Below are positions 28,714-41,112 of a stretch of 64,000 nucleotides of DNA, in pieces. Source of the DNA: Erythrobacter sp. YJ-T3-07 (GTDB lineage Bacteria; Pseudomonadota; Alphaproteobacteria; Sphingomonadales; Sphingomonadaceae). The stretch is from NCBI RefSeq assembly GCF_015999305.1, contig NZ_JAEAGP010000001.1, positions 2,941,001-3,005,000 on the forward strand. Reading direction: 5' to 3'. Made by a program: the position numbers and the translations under genes. The first letter of the stretch is position 1. Each line of letters opens with the position of its first letter. The notes beneath the pieces were generated by a model. The model saw only the letters and a list, made by a program, of their open reading frames with translations, did no database searches and was not told the origin of the DNA.

Positions 28714-29196
28714 TCAGAAATAGATATCGACATAGTCGGTCAGGCGATCGCACCATTCGAATTCGCGCAGGCGATAATAGCGGCGGTTTTGCGTGATCGC
28801 GAAATGCCAGGTCTTGTCCGCGCGGCATTCGCGCCCGGTATCGGGAGCGTCGGTGATCGCGATCGTTCCGCGCAAGGTGAAGTAGCCCTCGCCGATCTCG
28901 AGGATGGTGCCATCGACCTCCAGTTCGCCGCCGTCACTACCAGTCTGGTGGCCCGAGACGTGCCACACCCCGCGCTCGTCCGGGGCAATGGAAACCGGCC
29001 CGCGATCGTCCCAGCCGATCCATTGCAGCGTGATCCCACCCGGCGAAAGCAGGCGATCTGCATCGCGCTGGCTCAGGATTTCGGTCGGATCCTCCAAGAA
29101 CGCCGGGTCCGATACGCTCGATTGCGCCTCCAATCCCGCAGGCATCGCCGCCCAGATTGCCGCAGCAATCGTTCCCCACAGCGCGACTTGTCGCAT
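28714..29196 (-). CDS. Exported protein of unknown function
   Basis: A 160-residue protein with a signal peptide ending GLEAQ and a soluble beta-rich remainder (VSGHQTGSDGGELEVDGTIL, GYFTLRGTIAITDAP). Two cysteines, in TGRECRADKTW and EFEWCDRLTD, could form a disulfide in the periplasm. I do not recognise the family. It is monocistronic and divergent from the L,D-transpeptidase-like gene that follows, with a 76-bp shared promoter region. Confidence 0.7.
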   Translation of the reverse strand: MRQVALWGTIAAAIWAAMPAGLEAQSSVSDPAFLEDPTEILSQRDADRLLSPGGITLQWIGWDDRGPVSIAPDERGVWHVSGHQTGSDGGELEVDGTILEIGEGYFTLRGTIAITDAPDTGRECRADKTWHFAITQNRRYYRLREFEWCDRLTDYVDIYF

Positions 29197-29272
29197 CCTG
29201 GCACCTCCTCAAGGGCGAAACCGCGAAACGGCTTCAAGCAAGCATTAAGCTCGGTTATAGCACATAGCCGAT

Positions 29273-30013
29273 ATGCAACGTCGCGATCTGATCAAGACCG
29301 GGCTGGGTGCCGGCATCGCGCTGGGCACGGGCGTGACCCTGCCGAGCCGTGTGTTCGCCCAACCAATGGCCGGAAATGCGCGCGACCGCCAGCTTTTCGA
29401 AATCGCCAAGCGCGAGCTCGACAAGGCAGGCGACGTGATCTGGCGCAAGGATATCGTCGGGATCGCCGATTTCGGGCTCCATTCGGCCCATCGCCGCTTC
29501 CACTTCGTCAATCTGGACCGGCAGGAAGTGAAGAGCTTCCATGTCAGCCACGGTACCGGCTCCGACCCGGAACATGACGGCTGGCTCAACACCTTCTCCA
29601 ATGTCGAGGGCTCCAACGCGACCAGCCGCGGGGCCTATGTCACGTGGGAATGGTACACCGGCAAGTTCGGCACTTCGGTGCGGCTGGGCGGGCTCGACAC
29701 GACAAACAACCACGCGCTGCAGCGCTATATCGTGATGCACCGGGCCAGCTATGCGGAGCCCGAGCATGTCGAGCGCTGGGGGCGGCTGGGCCGCTCCAAC
29801 GGCTGCTTCGCTCTAGGCGAGGAGCAGTTCAAGATCGCCCTGCTCAACCTGTCCGGCGGGCGGCTGCTCTATGCCGAGGCGCTGGGTCTGCAGGAAGACG
29901 GCACCCAGGCCTATCCGCCGCAGGCTATCGTGGGCGAGCCCGAAAACGGCTATCACATCCTGCGCCAGCCGAGGCAGGAGACGTTCGAGCAGACCAACCC
30001 GGGCGTTTACTAG
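29273..30013 (+). CDS. Murein L,D-transpeptidase catalytic domain family protein, Tat signal
   Basis: A 246-residue exported protein with catalytic cysteine motif RSNGCFALGEEQF, as in the L,D-transpeptidase-like family PF13645 (YkuD-related). The preceding HRASYAEPEHVERWG region supplies the catalytic histidine context. The N-terminus MQRRDLIKTGLGAGIALGTG has a twin-arginine and hydrophobic region, suggesting export by Tat rather than Sec. Expected role: 3-3 crosslinking or trimming of peptidoglycan stem peptides. It is convergent with a second, YcbB-like L,D-transpeptidase. Confidence 0.85.
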   Translation: MQRRDLIKTGLGAGIALGTGVTLPSRVFAQPMAGNARDRQLFEIAKRELDKAGDVIWRKDIVGIADFGLHSAHRRFHFVNLDRQEVKSFHVSHGTGSDPEHDGWLNTFSNVEGSNATSRGAYVTWEWYTGKFGTSVRLGGLDTTNNHALQRYIVMHRASYAEPEHVERWGRLGRSNGCFALGEEQFKIALLNLSGGRLLYAEALGLQEDGTQAYPPQAIVGEPENGYHILRQPRQETFEQTNPGVY

Positions 30014-30040
30014 CGGCTAGCCCGCTCGCCGGTTCGAAGG

Positions 30041-30070
30041 TGAAGAGGGGCGGCGGACCGCCCCTCTTCA
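30041..30070. terminator. Bidirectional terminator between two L,D-transpeptidase genes
   Basis: Perfect 13-bp stem TGAAGAGGGGCGG/CCGCCCCTCTTCA with a CGGA tetraloop, placed exactly between two convergent stop codons. The plus-strand side lacks a long T run, but the position is decisive. Confidence 0.8.
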
Positions 30071-30071
30071 A

Positions 30072-31478
30072 TCACGCAATGTCGCGCGGATCGTTGACGA
30101 TCTCGATGATTTCCTCGTCGGTCACGCGGCTGCGGTTCGCCTTGCGCGGAGCCTCGAACGCGGCGAGCACCGGCGCGTCGCGGTCGTAGATATCCTTGAA
30201 GGTCGCCATCTCGCCGTCGATCGTCGTGCCCATCGTGAAATAGGTGATGTAGGCGGGCATCTTGCTGTTGAATTCGACCCGGGTGTACTCGCCCGAGGCG
30301 AGCTTCTCGACACCCTCGTCCGCGGTCAGGCCCGCCTGCAGGATCGCCAGCGTCAGTGCCAGCTCGGTCGCGCGTTCGGTCCGAATGCAGCCGTGGCTGA
30401 GCGCACGGTCGGCCTGGCTGAACAGCCCGCGCGAAGGCGTATCGTGGAAGAAGATCGCGTGCCGGTTGGGCATGTCGAGCTTCATCCGGCCCAGCGCATT
30501 GCCCGGCCCGGGGCCCTGCACCACGCTGATATAGCCGTTTGCACCGCGCGTCGCCTTGTAGCCTTTCAAGGCGGCCCAGGAGGGATTGCCGAGCACACGC
30601 TCACCCAGCCCTTCACCCTTCACGATCGACTGCGGCACGGTCCAGTTCGGGTTGAGGATCACGCCTTCGACGCTCTCCGCCAGCTGCGGGGTCGCGGTGC
30701 GCCCCGGCTTGCCCACGATCGTGCGGTAGGTGCGCATGATCTTGTCGTTCACCGTCAGGCGCAGCTGATATTCGGGCACGTTGGTGATCAGGTACTGATG
30801 GCCCAGATCGCGCGGCAGCCAGCGCCAGCGATCCATGTTGGCCTGCACCAGCTTGTAGCGCTTGCTGCCGGGCTTGGCCTTGGCCAGCTCGCTGCGGAGG
30901 GCTTCGTAGTCGGGATGCAGCGGAGCCACACCCTCGATCGCGCCCATGATATCGCCGGACTGAAGCGCCTGCTTGAGCACCGCGCCGCTGCGATAGCGGT
31001 CCGCATCCGGGTCCATGACGAACCACTGGGTGCGGTGGTCCATCGGCGTGCGCCCGTCGCGCATGTCTTCCACCAGCCACACGAACCGGCGGCTGGCCTC
31101 TTCATCCAGCATCGCGCCTTGGCCGGCGGCGATCGCCGCACGCAGGCCGGGAAGATCGTAATCCGCCGGGATCAGGCCGTGCGTGCCGATCCCCTCGATC
31201 GCGGCGACAAGCGCCTCTGCCTGCGCCACGTTCCACTGCTGCACCACCGGGTCGAACTTCTGGACCACCGGCTCGCTCGCCATCTCGACCGGACCGGATG
31301 CGGTTGAAGGAGCCACGGGGCTGGAGGTCACCGCGTCATCGGCATCCCCGTCAGCCCTGTCATCCTCGTCCTGCGAACCCGGCAGCAGGTTGGTCGGCGC
31401 GTTTTGCGCGGCCAGCGCGGTCGGCCCGGCGAGCGTGGCGGTGGCAAGGACAAAAAGCGAAGTGGCAAGCGTTTTCAT
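30072..31478 (-). CDS. L,D-transpeptidase, YcbB/LdtD-like
   Basis: A 468-residue periplasmic peptidoglycan crosslinking enzyme. It has a signal peptide (MKTLATSLFVLATATLAGP), an Asp/Ser-rich linker, a substrate-recognition region, and a YkuD catalytic domain with the sequence SHGCIRTERATELA and the upstream IFFHDTPSRGLFSQADRALS. The long N-terminal part before the YkuD domain and the LNPNWTVPQSIVK motif are YcbB-like. It makes 3-3 crosslinks and may confer beta-lactam tolerance. It is convergent with the Tat-exported family member. Confidence 0.93.
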   Translation of the reverse strand: MKTLATSLFVLATATLAGPTALAAQNAPTNLLPGSQDEDDRADGDADDAVTSSPVAPSTASGPVEMASEPVVQKFDPVVQQWNVAQAEALVAAIEGIGTHGLIPADYDLPGLRAAIAAGQGAMLDEEASRRFVWLVEDMRDGRTPMDHRTQWFVMDPDADRYRSGAVLKQALQSGDIMGAIEGVAPLHPDYEALRSELAKAKPGSKRYKLVQANMDRWRWLPRDLGHQYLITNVPEYQLRLTVNDKIMRTYRTIVGKPGRTATPQLAESVEGVILNPNWTVPQSIVKGEGLGERVLGNPSWAALKGYKATRGANGYISVVQGPGPGNALGRMKLDMPNRHAIFFHDTPSRGLFSQADRALSHGCIRTERATELALTLAILQAGLTADEGVEKLASGEYTRVEFNSKMPAYITYFTMGTTIDGEMATFKDIYDRDAPVLAAFEAPRKANRSRVTDEEIIEIVNDPRDIA

Positions 31479-31657
31479 GTCGTAGGATAGACCCTGTTAT
31501 CGAGCGCGTCGCCTTATATAGCGACGGATCTTGGCGGGCAGAAGCCTCGCGAATTTATGTGCAATCATCAAGCTGCAAGCATTTATCCAACCTGAATTTA
31601 CGCACGATCTGCGGCACATCGGTGACGGTCGGCAGAGGTTGGGATAGGGCGAAGCCA

Positions 31658-32566
31658 ATGTCCCGGTCCGCCACCCTTGCCCCATTCGCGGTCGCGCTCG
31701 CAGGCGTAGCGATGCTTTCGCTGATGGATGCCTTCATGAAGGACGCATCGCTGGCGATCGGGGCCTATTCGGCCGCACTGATACGCGCCAGCCTGTCCAC
31801 CGCCATCGCGATGCCGTTATGGCTGGCCCGACGCACCCGCTGGCCGGACGCAGGGACCGTGCGCCTGCATGTGCTGCGCGGGGTGTGCTCGGCCTTCATG
31901 GGGCTGAGCTTCTTCTTCGCGCTGACCAGGCTGCCGATCGCCGAGACGATCGCGATTTCCTTCATCGCCCCGCTGATCGCGCTGTACCTTGCGGCAATTC
32001 TGCTGGGCGAGACGGTCACCCGCCGTGCGGTGCTCGCCTCGCTGATCAGTTTTGCCGGTGCGCTGGTGATCGTGGGCGGGCAGTTCGGGCGCGGAAGACT
32101 GGATGATGAGGCGCTGGTCGGCCTTGGCGCGATCCTGATCTCGACGGTGCTCTACGCGCTCAACTTCATCATCATCCGCCAGCAGTCGCAGCGCGCCGGG
32201 CCGCTGGAGGTCGCCGCGTTTCATGGGGGCGTATCGACGCTGGTGCTGGGTCTTGCCGCCCCTTGGCTGCTGGTTGCCCCGCCTGTCGCCATCCAGCCGA
32301 GCCTGCTGGCCGCAGGGCTGCTCACCGTGGGTGGCGCGATGACGATCGCCTGGGCCTACGCCCGGGCAGAGGCGCAGGCCCTGTTGCCGGTCGAATATTC
32401 CGGCTTCTGCTGGGCGGCGCTGTTCGGCTGGCTGTTTTTTGGCGAAAGAGTGAGCGCAGGCACGCTGGCGGGCGTGGCGATGATCGTGATGGGCACCTAT
32501 ATCGCGGTCACCACGGGCCGCGCGCCTGCCCGTCCGTCGGGCGGAGCGGAGACTGCGGCACCCTGA
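31658..32566 (+). CDS. DMT/EamA-family membrane transporter
   Basis: About 302 residues with ten predicted spans in two EamA repeats, for example LAGVAMLSLMDAFMKD at the start of repeat one and LGAILISTVLYALNFIII at the start of repeat two. The motif SFIAPLIALYLAAILLGE precedes the end of the first repeat. Such proteins export amino acids, nucleosides or drugs; the substrate is unknown. ATG 31658 is preferred, the longer frame upstream overlapping the L,D-transpeptidase promoter region and lacking family similarity. Confidence 0.9.
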   Translation: MSRSATLAPFAVALAGVAMLSLMDAFMKDASLAIGAYSAALIRASLSTAIAMPLWLARRTRWPDAGTVRLHVLRGVCSAFMGLSFFFALTRLPIAETIAISFIAPLIALYLAAILLGETVTRRAVLASLISFAGALVIVGGQFGRGRLDDEALVGLGAILISTVLYALNFIIIRQQSQRAGPLEVAAFHGGVSTLVLGLAAPWLLVAPPVAIQPSLLAAGLLTVGGAMTIAWAYARAEAQALLPVEYSGFCWAALFGWLFFGERVSAGTLAGVAMIVMGTYIAVTTGRAPARPSGGAETAAP

Positions 32567-32714
32567 ACCGGCCGCCCTCTTTCGCGGGAGCGCTTGATTT
32601 TCGCACCCGCTCGGGCCAAGCGCGCGGCACATATTCCCGGCACATACCGGCGCCCCGCCCGTTGGTCGCACGACAGGCCGCCACAAGAAGCAATATGAAA
32701 GGACCGCCCACGCT

Positions 32715-35390
<2,676 letters not shown>

Positions 35391-35411
35391 GCATCAGGCT
35401 CAACGGCAAAC

Positions 35412-35443
35412 GAAAGGCCCGGCCAATTTGGTCGGGCCTTTTC
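35412..35443 (+). terminator. Rho-independent terminator after acnA
   Basis: Stem AAAGGCCCG/CGGGCCTTT around a short loop, followed by TTC. It lies 22 nt after the acnA stop and also faces the end of the convergent surface-protein gene 117 nt further on. Confidence 0.85.
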
Positions 35444-35559
35444 GTATGCGCTGCGCAAATCAAAGGGCGGAGGCTGCTCCTGGCAAGCCGCCCCCGCCCA
35501 GGTCACGGCGCAAGAATGCGCCGCCCCGTTCGCTTGTCGACACGGCGCCGGAGCGCGGT

Positions 35560-36747
35560 TCAGTCGTTGTTCTTGGAAGCCCACTTGCGGCGGGTGATGA
35601 CCGCCAGGGCGGCCGCACCGAACAGCAGGCCGACCGGCGGCGCCGGAACCGGATGCCCGCTGCTGCCCGATCCGCCGGTGCTGCTCCAGCCGGAGGAGCT
35701 GGGCGGGTGGCCCGAGGTCGAGACATCGCCCGAAGACGAACTGGAAACGTCGCCCGAGGACGAGCTCGAGACGTCGCCCGACGAAGAGCTCGACACGTCG
35801 CCCGAAGATGAGCTGGATACGTCGCCCGAGGACGAACTCGAGACGTCGCCCGACGAGGAGCTCGACACGTCGCCGGAGCTGCTGCTGGACACATCGCCCG
35901 ACGACGAGCTGGAAACGTCGCCCGAGGACGAGGTGGACGAACTGCTCGAGACGTCCCCCGAAGACGAGGTCGACGAACTGCTCGAGACATCGCCCGAGGT
36001 CGAGCTGCTGCTGGAGACGTCGCCCGAGCTCGTGGTGGTCGAGGTGAGCCCGCCCGTCGAGGTCGAGGTCGATCCCCCCGAGGTCGAGGTGGAGGTCGAT
36101 CCGCCCGAAGTCGAGGTAGAGGTCGATGCGCCCACATCGATGTCGATGTCGATACCCCCGGTCGTGCCCGATGACCCGACTCCGCCGGTCGTGGTGCTGA
36201 TCGAGATGTTGCCGCCGCTGCCGCCGCCACCGAAGAAGCCGCCGAAGAAGCCGCCACCGAAACCGCCGCCGCCGCCGCCGCCACCGGCGACCGCCACACC
36301 GCCGCCCTGGCCACCGCCGCCGCCGACGAAACCGCCGCCGACCGGCAGCGCCGCAGGCGCAACCGCAACCACCGTGCGCGAGGCACCATCGCCGTATTGG
36401 GCGCAGGCGTCCGCCGCAGCGGCAAGATCCCGGTCGTCATAGGAATAGCTGCCGCGCGCATCATAGACGATCTTCTCGCCCGCCCCGACGCCCGACCCGC
36501 CTGCCAGGCTTTCCGGCACGCATTCGACCGTGCGCCGCACGACGCGCCGCTTGCGAAGCGTGGTGCGCGGCACCTCGCGTTCGACCACGCGGTCTTCCTT
36601 GACGTAGCGAAGCGCCGGAGTGTCCTTGACCGACTTGTAATCGGTGGTGCCGACCTGTTCCTCGGCCACATGGAGCGCGCCGCCGGCAATGACGGCGGTG
36701 CCCGCAGCGGCTGCGGAGAGTTTTGCGAGGGCGATCTTTATAGACAT
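35560..36747 (-). CDS. Repeat-rich exported surface protein with PEP-CTERM-like tail
   Basis: About 395 residues. There is a signal-like N-terminus (KIALAKLSAAAAGTAVIAGG), a charged region with VEREVPRTTLRKRRVVRR, a Gly-rich stretch (near FGGGFFGGFFGGGGSGG), Thr/Ser repeats (STSTSTSGG) and then a long array of SSGDVSSSS units. The C-terminus is VPAPPVGLLFGAAALAV followed by basic residues, which resembles PEP-CTERM sorting tails: a short motif, a membrane helix and a basic end. The start at 36747 is chosen because the signal region follows; 36834 is also open. The function is unknown; a cell-surface or matrix role is inferred. Confidence 0.75.
   Translation of the reverse strand: MSIKIALAKLSAAAAGTAVIAGGALHVAEEQVGTTDYKSVKDTPALRYVKEDRVVEREVPRTTLRKRRVVRRTVECVPESLAGGSGVGAGEKIVYDARGSYSYDDRDLAAAADACAQYGDGASRTVVAVAPAALPVGGGFVGGGGGQGGGVAVAGGGGGGGGFGGGFFGGFFGGGGSGGNISISTTTGGVGSSGTTGGIDIDIDVGASTSTSTSGGSTSTSTSGGSTSTSTGGLTSTTTSSGDVSSSSSTSGDVSSSSSTSSSGDVSSSSSTSSSGDVSSSSSGDVSSSSSGDVSSSSSGDVSSSSSGDVSSSSSGDVSSSSSGDVSSSSSGDVSSSSSGDVSTSGHPPSSSGWSSTGGSGSSGHPVPAPPVGLLFGAAALAVITRRKWASKNND
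35717..36060 (-). repeat. Tandem low-complexity repeat encoding SSGDVSSS units
   Basis: A run of imperfect units of 21-33 bp, each reading (S)nGDVSSS on the minus strand and built on GACGTxTCGAGCTCGTC-type steps. The unit number is likely to vary by slippage or recombination between strains. On the plus strand the same run encodes the misleading frame DTSPEDELET repeated. Confidence 0.85.
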
Positions 36748-36975
36748 AATGCCAGGCTCTTTAAGTTGGAGCGCTTTATAAACTGTTGCCGTCGGCGGTT
36801 CCGACGGGCGGAGTGAAAGTGCGCCTGTATGCATTAGGCGCTGCTGGTCGCAGCGATCGCAATGCAGTTAACCACGAAAATGCGGTTTTACCGGTCCAAT
36901 ATCAAAGACATTGCCGATCGGCGTGCCCACCTGTCCCATGCTGGCACCGCGGTATGGAGAGTGGTTACGCGCGAC

Positions 36976-38004
<1,029 letters not shown>

Positions 38005-38017
38005 GAAGGCTCCATAA

Positions 38018-38048
38018 CGTCATGCTGAACTTGTTTCAGCATCCAGCC
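38018..38048 (+). repeat. REP-like hairpin, left copy
   Basis: TGCTGAA/TTCAGCA (38023-38029 and 38035-38041) around the 5-nt loop CTTGT, flanked by CGTCA and TCCAGCC. Inverted relative to the copy at 38391-38421. The ATG inside it (38022) opens a frame into the GIY-YIG gene. Confidence 0.9.
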
Positions 38049-38066
38049 AACGGCAGTCTCCACCTC

Positions 38067-38402
38067 ATGCTGATCGAGAAGCAGCCCTGCGTCTACATCC
38101 TCGCGAGCAAGCCCTTCGGCACGCTCTACATCGGCGTAACCTCCGATCTGCTCGCCCGCCTGTGGCAGCATCGCGAGGGTGCGGTCGAGGGGTTCACCAA
38201 AAGCTACGCCGTGCATCGGCTGGCCCACTTCGAATTGTTCGACACGATGGAATCGGCGATCAAGCGCGAGAAGCAGCTCAAGAACTGGCACCGCGACTGG
38301 AAGCTCAATCTCATTACTCGCGAAAATCCAGACTGGCGCGATCTTGCGGTCGGTTTGGGCTTAGAGCCGATGTCTCCGGACGGGCGGCAGGCTGGACCCT
38401 GA
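38067..38402 (+). CDS. GIY-YIG domain nuclease
   Basis: A single-domain GIY-YIG endonuclease of 111 residues (126 if read from ATG 38022 inside the hairpin). VYIL (9-12) and LYIGVT (20-25) form the GIY and YIG strands, Arg31 follows in LLARLWQHREG, and Glu69 in KREKQLKNW is the expected metal-binding glutamate. Domains this size occur as stand-alone enzymes related to UvrC and homing endonucleases. The gene lies between two inverted hairpins, and the last residues and stop come from the right hairpin. It interrupts the ruvA-ruvB region on the opposite strand. The biological target is unknown. Confidence 0.88.
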   Translation: MLIEKQPCVYILASKPFGTLYIGVTSDLLARLWQHREGAVEGFTKSYAVHRLAHFELFDTMESAIKREKQLKNWHRDWKLNLITRENPDWRDLAVGLGLEPMSPDGRQAGP

Positions 38403-38421
38403 AACAAGTTCAGGGTGACGG
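38391..38421 (-). repeat. REP-like hairpin, right copy (inverted)
   Basis: CCCTGAA/TTCAGGG (38397-38403 and 38409-38415) around the loop ACAAG, the exact complement of the left loop. Read on the minus strand it matches the left copy in CGTCA, the core TGAACTTGTTTCA and TCCAGCC; only the three outer pairs of the stem differ, TGC/GCA against CCC/GGG. It contains the TGA stop of the GIY-YIG gene (38400-38402). Confidence 0.9.
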
Positions 38422-38587
38422 GGAGACCAAGGAAGGTACGCGGTCTAATCAACACAGAACGCCATCCTTGCTGATCCACCCACCCTCACTCCGTCGCACT
38501 CCGACATCTCCGCGACAAGGAGAAGCAAACCAACCACAAGCACGCCGAGGGCCAGGATTGCGCGCCACCAAACTCTCAAGAACCCCC

Positions 38588-39124
38588 TCAAAACGGGTTC
38601 ACCGTATAGCCCTGCTGCTGGAGCAGCGCGTGGGCTGTCATGGCGGAGAGGGCCAGTACCACGCCGGGGATGAGCTCGGACTTCGCCACGCCCTGCCCCG
38701 CAGCGCTCTGGCCGCAGACGATGAAGCGCACGCCCTGGTCGATCATCTCGCGTACCGCGGCGCCCGAGGGGTTAGTCTCGCCGCGATCGCGGGCGGACCA
38801 GGCAGCGTCGGTCAGCAGGTCGAAGACCGCAGGCCCGTGGACGACCACCGCCGCGCGGTTCTCCATCGGCGCAACCCCTGCGCGCGCGTGCATGTTGATG
38901 AGCCGCGCCGCGCTCTCGAAGCCGCGGTTGAGCTTGCCCTCCTCGGCAGCGCGCGACACGTCGAACGCGACGTGGAAGCTCGCGTCTTCGGGAATGGCGA
39001 AGTCGGCATCGGGCACGTCGGCAACGGGGCCGAACTCGGTGAACACCGGCCCGTAGGAAACCTCCTGCGCCGCCGCAGGTGCGCCGATCGCCAGCGCTAC
39101 AGCCGCCATCAGTATCACTCGCAT
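38588..39124 (-). CDS. Exported DsrE/DsrF-like protein
   Basis: About 178 residues. There is a signal peptide (VILMAAVALAIGAPAAAQ) and a DsrE-like fold with HVAFDVSRAAEEG, RAAVVVHGPAVFDLL and FIVCGQSAAGQG. The Cys in the last motif is at the position DsrE-like sulfur carriers use, but the periplasmic location is unlike sulfur-relay DsrE. ATG 39124 is chosen because GGGAG lies 6 nt upstream. It begins 11 nt after the ruvA stop on the same strand and so is probably in its operon. The function is unknown. Confidence 0.82.
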   Translation of the reverse strand: MRVILMAAVALAIGAPAAAQEVSYGPVFTEFGPVADVPDADFAIPEDASFHVAFDVSRAAEEGKLNRGFESAARLINMHARAGVAPMENRAAVVVHGPAVFDLLTDAAWSARDRGETNPSGAAVREMIDQGVRFIVCGQSAAGQGVAKSELIPGVVLALSAMTAHALLQQQGYTVNPF

Positions 39125-39135
39125 AGCCATCTCCC

Positions 39136-39735
39136 TCACCCCGCAGCCTTCTTCAGCGCCACGCGGATCAGCTCGCCCTCGCTTGCGCCTTCGCCCAGTT
39201 CGCCCATCGCCTCGGCCACAGCCTTGGCCGCGATCGCGGGCTTGAAGCCGAGGTTCTCCAGCGCGGAGACCGCATCAGCGCTCGCCCCGCCCTTCGGAGC
39301 GGCGATCGCCACCCCGCCCGGCGCCACGGGCAGCGCGCCCGCCTTGTCCTGCAACTCGTTGACGATCCGGCCCGCCAGCTTGGGCCCCACGCCGTTCGCC
39401 CGCGCGACCATCGCCGCGTCGCCATTCGCACACGCCGCCTGCACCTCGCCCGCCGACAGGACCGAGAGGATCGCCAGCGCGACCTTGCTGCCCACGCCCT
39501 GCACCGATGTGAGCAGGCGGAACCAGTCGCGCTCTGCCGCTTCGGCGAACCCGAGCAGCCGCATGTCGTTCTCGCTCACCTGAAGATCGGTGAACAGCCG
39601 CGCCTTGCCGCCCTCGCTGCCCAGCGCGTCGAGCGTGCGGGTGGAGCAGTGGACAAGGTAGCCCACCCCGCCCACGTCGATCACCGCCCAGTCGGGGCCG
39701 GTCGCGTCGAGCGTTCCTGTGAGCTTTGCAATCAT
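39136..39735 (-). CDS. ruvA: Holliday junction DNA helicase subunit
   Basis: Tetrameric protein that binds the four-way junction and loads RuvB. The protein has 199 residues: N-terminal OB fold ([21 protein letters not shown]), two helix-hairpin-helix motifs ([16 protein letters not shown] and [16 protein letters not shown]), and the flexible C-terminal RuvB-binding domain ending [10 protein letters not shown]. The start at 39735 is the conserved M-I-A. No ruvC lies immediately upstream in the window; aroC is the divergent neighbour. Confidence 0.97.
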   Translation of the reverse strand: MIAKLTGTLDATGPDWAVIDVGGVGYLVHCSTRTLDALGSEGGKARLFTDLQVSENDMRLLGFAEAAERDWFRLLTSVQGVGSKVALAILSVLSAGEVQAACANGDAAMVARANGVGPKLAGRIVNELQDKAGALPVAPGGVAIAAPKGGASADAVSALENLGFKPAIAAKAVAEAMGELGEGASEGELIRVALKKAAG

Positions 39736-40028
39736 GGTTTGTTCCTGCCCTACTCCGACCCGCATTGCCAGCGCTGCGAGCGGATTTGCCACATCGGCGC
39801 AGCGGGCCTGATACACCTGACACACTGTCCAGAGGCGCAAACCGCATCGATCAACGGGGCACCACTAATCGAGCGAAGCGATTACGCGAGCAGGCGACGC
39901 TTCCCGACGATGGCAAAGAGCAGCGCGCACTTTACCGCAGGCCGCGCGAGTAGGAAAATTCACGCGGTGTGACACTCACCATGACAGGGCGTGGACAGGC
40001 ACCGCCGGTTGCGGCAACGCTTGCCGTC

Positions 40029-41102
40029 ATGAGCTGGAACACATTCGGGCGGGTCTTCCGCTTTACCACCTGGGGGGAAAGCCACGGGCCTGCGATCGGC
40101 GCGGTTGTCGACGGGTGCCCGCCGGGCATCGCCTTGAGCGAGGACGACATCCAGCGGTGGCTCGACAAGCGCAAGCCCGGGCAGAGCAAGTTCACCACCC
40201 AGCGGCGCGAGCCCGATGCGGTGCGGATTCTCTCGGGCGTATTCGAAGGCAAGACCACCGGCACGCCGATTTCGCTGATGATCGAGAATGTCGATCAGCG
40301 ATCGAAAGACTATTCCAACGTCGCGCAGGCCTATCGCCCGGGCCACGCCGACTACACCTATGACGCAAAGTACGGCTTCCGCGACTATCGCGGCGGCGGG
40401 CGCTCGTCGGCACGCGAAACCGCGATGCGCGTCGCGGCGGGCGCTGTCGCGCGGCTGGTCGTGCCGCAGGTGAGCATTCTCGCCTATGTGGCCGAGATCG
40501 GCGGCGACCGGATCGACCCGGCGAAGTTCGATGCCGGTCAGATCGGACAAAACCCTTTCTGGTGCCCCGACGCCGACGCCGCGGCGCGCTGGGAAACACT
40601 GGTCGACGACGCGCGCAAGGCAGGCTCCTCGCTCGGCGCGGTGGTCGAGTGTGTGGCGAGCGGAGTGCCCGCAGGCTGGGGCGCACCGCTCTACGCCAAG
40701 CTCGACAGCGAGCTGGCGGCGGCGATGATGAGCATCAATGCGGTCAAGGGCGTGGAGATCGGCGACGGCTTCGACGCCGCGCGCCTCTCGGGCGAACAGA
40801 ACGCCGACCCGATGCGGCCTTCGGCAGGTGGCGACGCGCCCGAGTTCACCGCCAACCACGCGGGCGGCGTCGCAGGCGGCATTGCCACCGGCCAGCCGGT
40901 CACCTGCCGCGTGGCGTTCAAGCCGACCAGTTCGATCCTCACCCCGGTCGATACGATCACGCGGGAGGGCGAAGCGACCCAGATCAGCACCAAGGGCCGC
41001 CACGACCCCTGCGTCGGCATCCGCGGCGTGCCCGTGGTCGAGGCGATGATGGCCTGCGTGCTGGCGGACCAGTTCCTGCTGCACCGGGCGCAGTGCGGGT
41101 AG
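40029..41102 (+). CDS. aroC: Chorismate synthase
   Basis: Makes chorismate from EPSP in the shikimate pathway, using reduced FMN. The protein has 357 residues, starting [20 protein letters not shown]. The signatures [18 protein letters not shown] (first) and [20 protein letters not shown] and a C-terminal [17 protein letters not shown] are present. The frame is open to 39969, but MSWNTFG is the conserved start. It is followed after 10 nt by a GNAT gene. Confidence 0.98.
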   Translation: MSWNTFGRVFRFTTWGESHGPAIGAVVDGCPPGIALSEDDIQRWLDKRKPGQSKFTTQRREPDAVRILSGVFEGKTTGTPISLMIENVDQRSKDYSNVAQAYRPGHADYTYDAKYGFRDYRGGGRSSARETAMRVAAGAVARLVVPQVSILAYVAEIGGDRIDPAKFDAGQIGQNPFWCPDADAAARWETLVDDARKAGSSLGAVVECVASGVPAGWGAPLYAKLDSELAAAMMSINAVKGVEIGDGFDAARLSGEQNADPMRPSAGGDAPEFTANHAGGVAGGIATGQPVTCRVAFKPTSSILTPVDTITREGEATQISTKGRHDPCVGIRGVPVVEAMMACVLADQFLLHRAQCG

Positions 41103-41112
41103 GGATCGTTCG

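Noticed and set aside
35717..36060. CRISPR array
   Set aside because: The units are short, contiguous and protein-coding, with no unique spacers.
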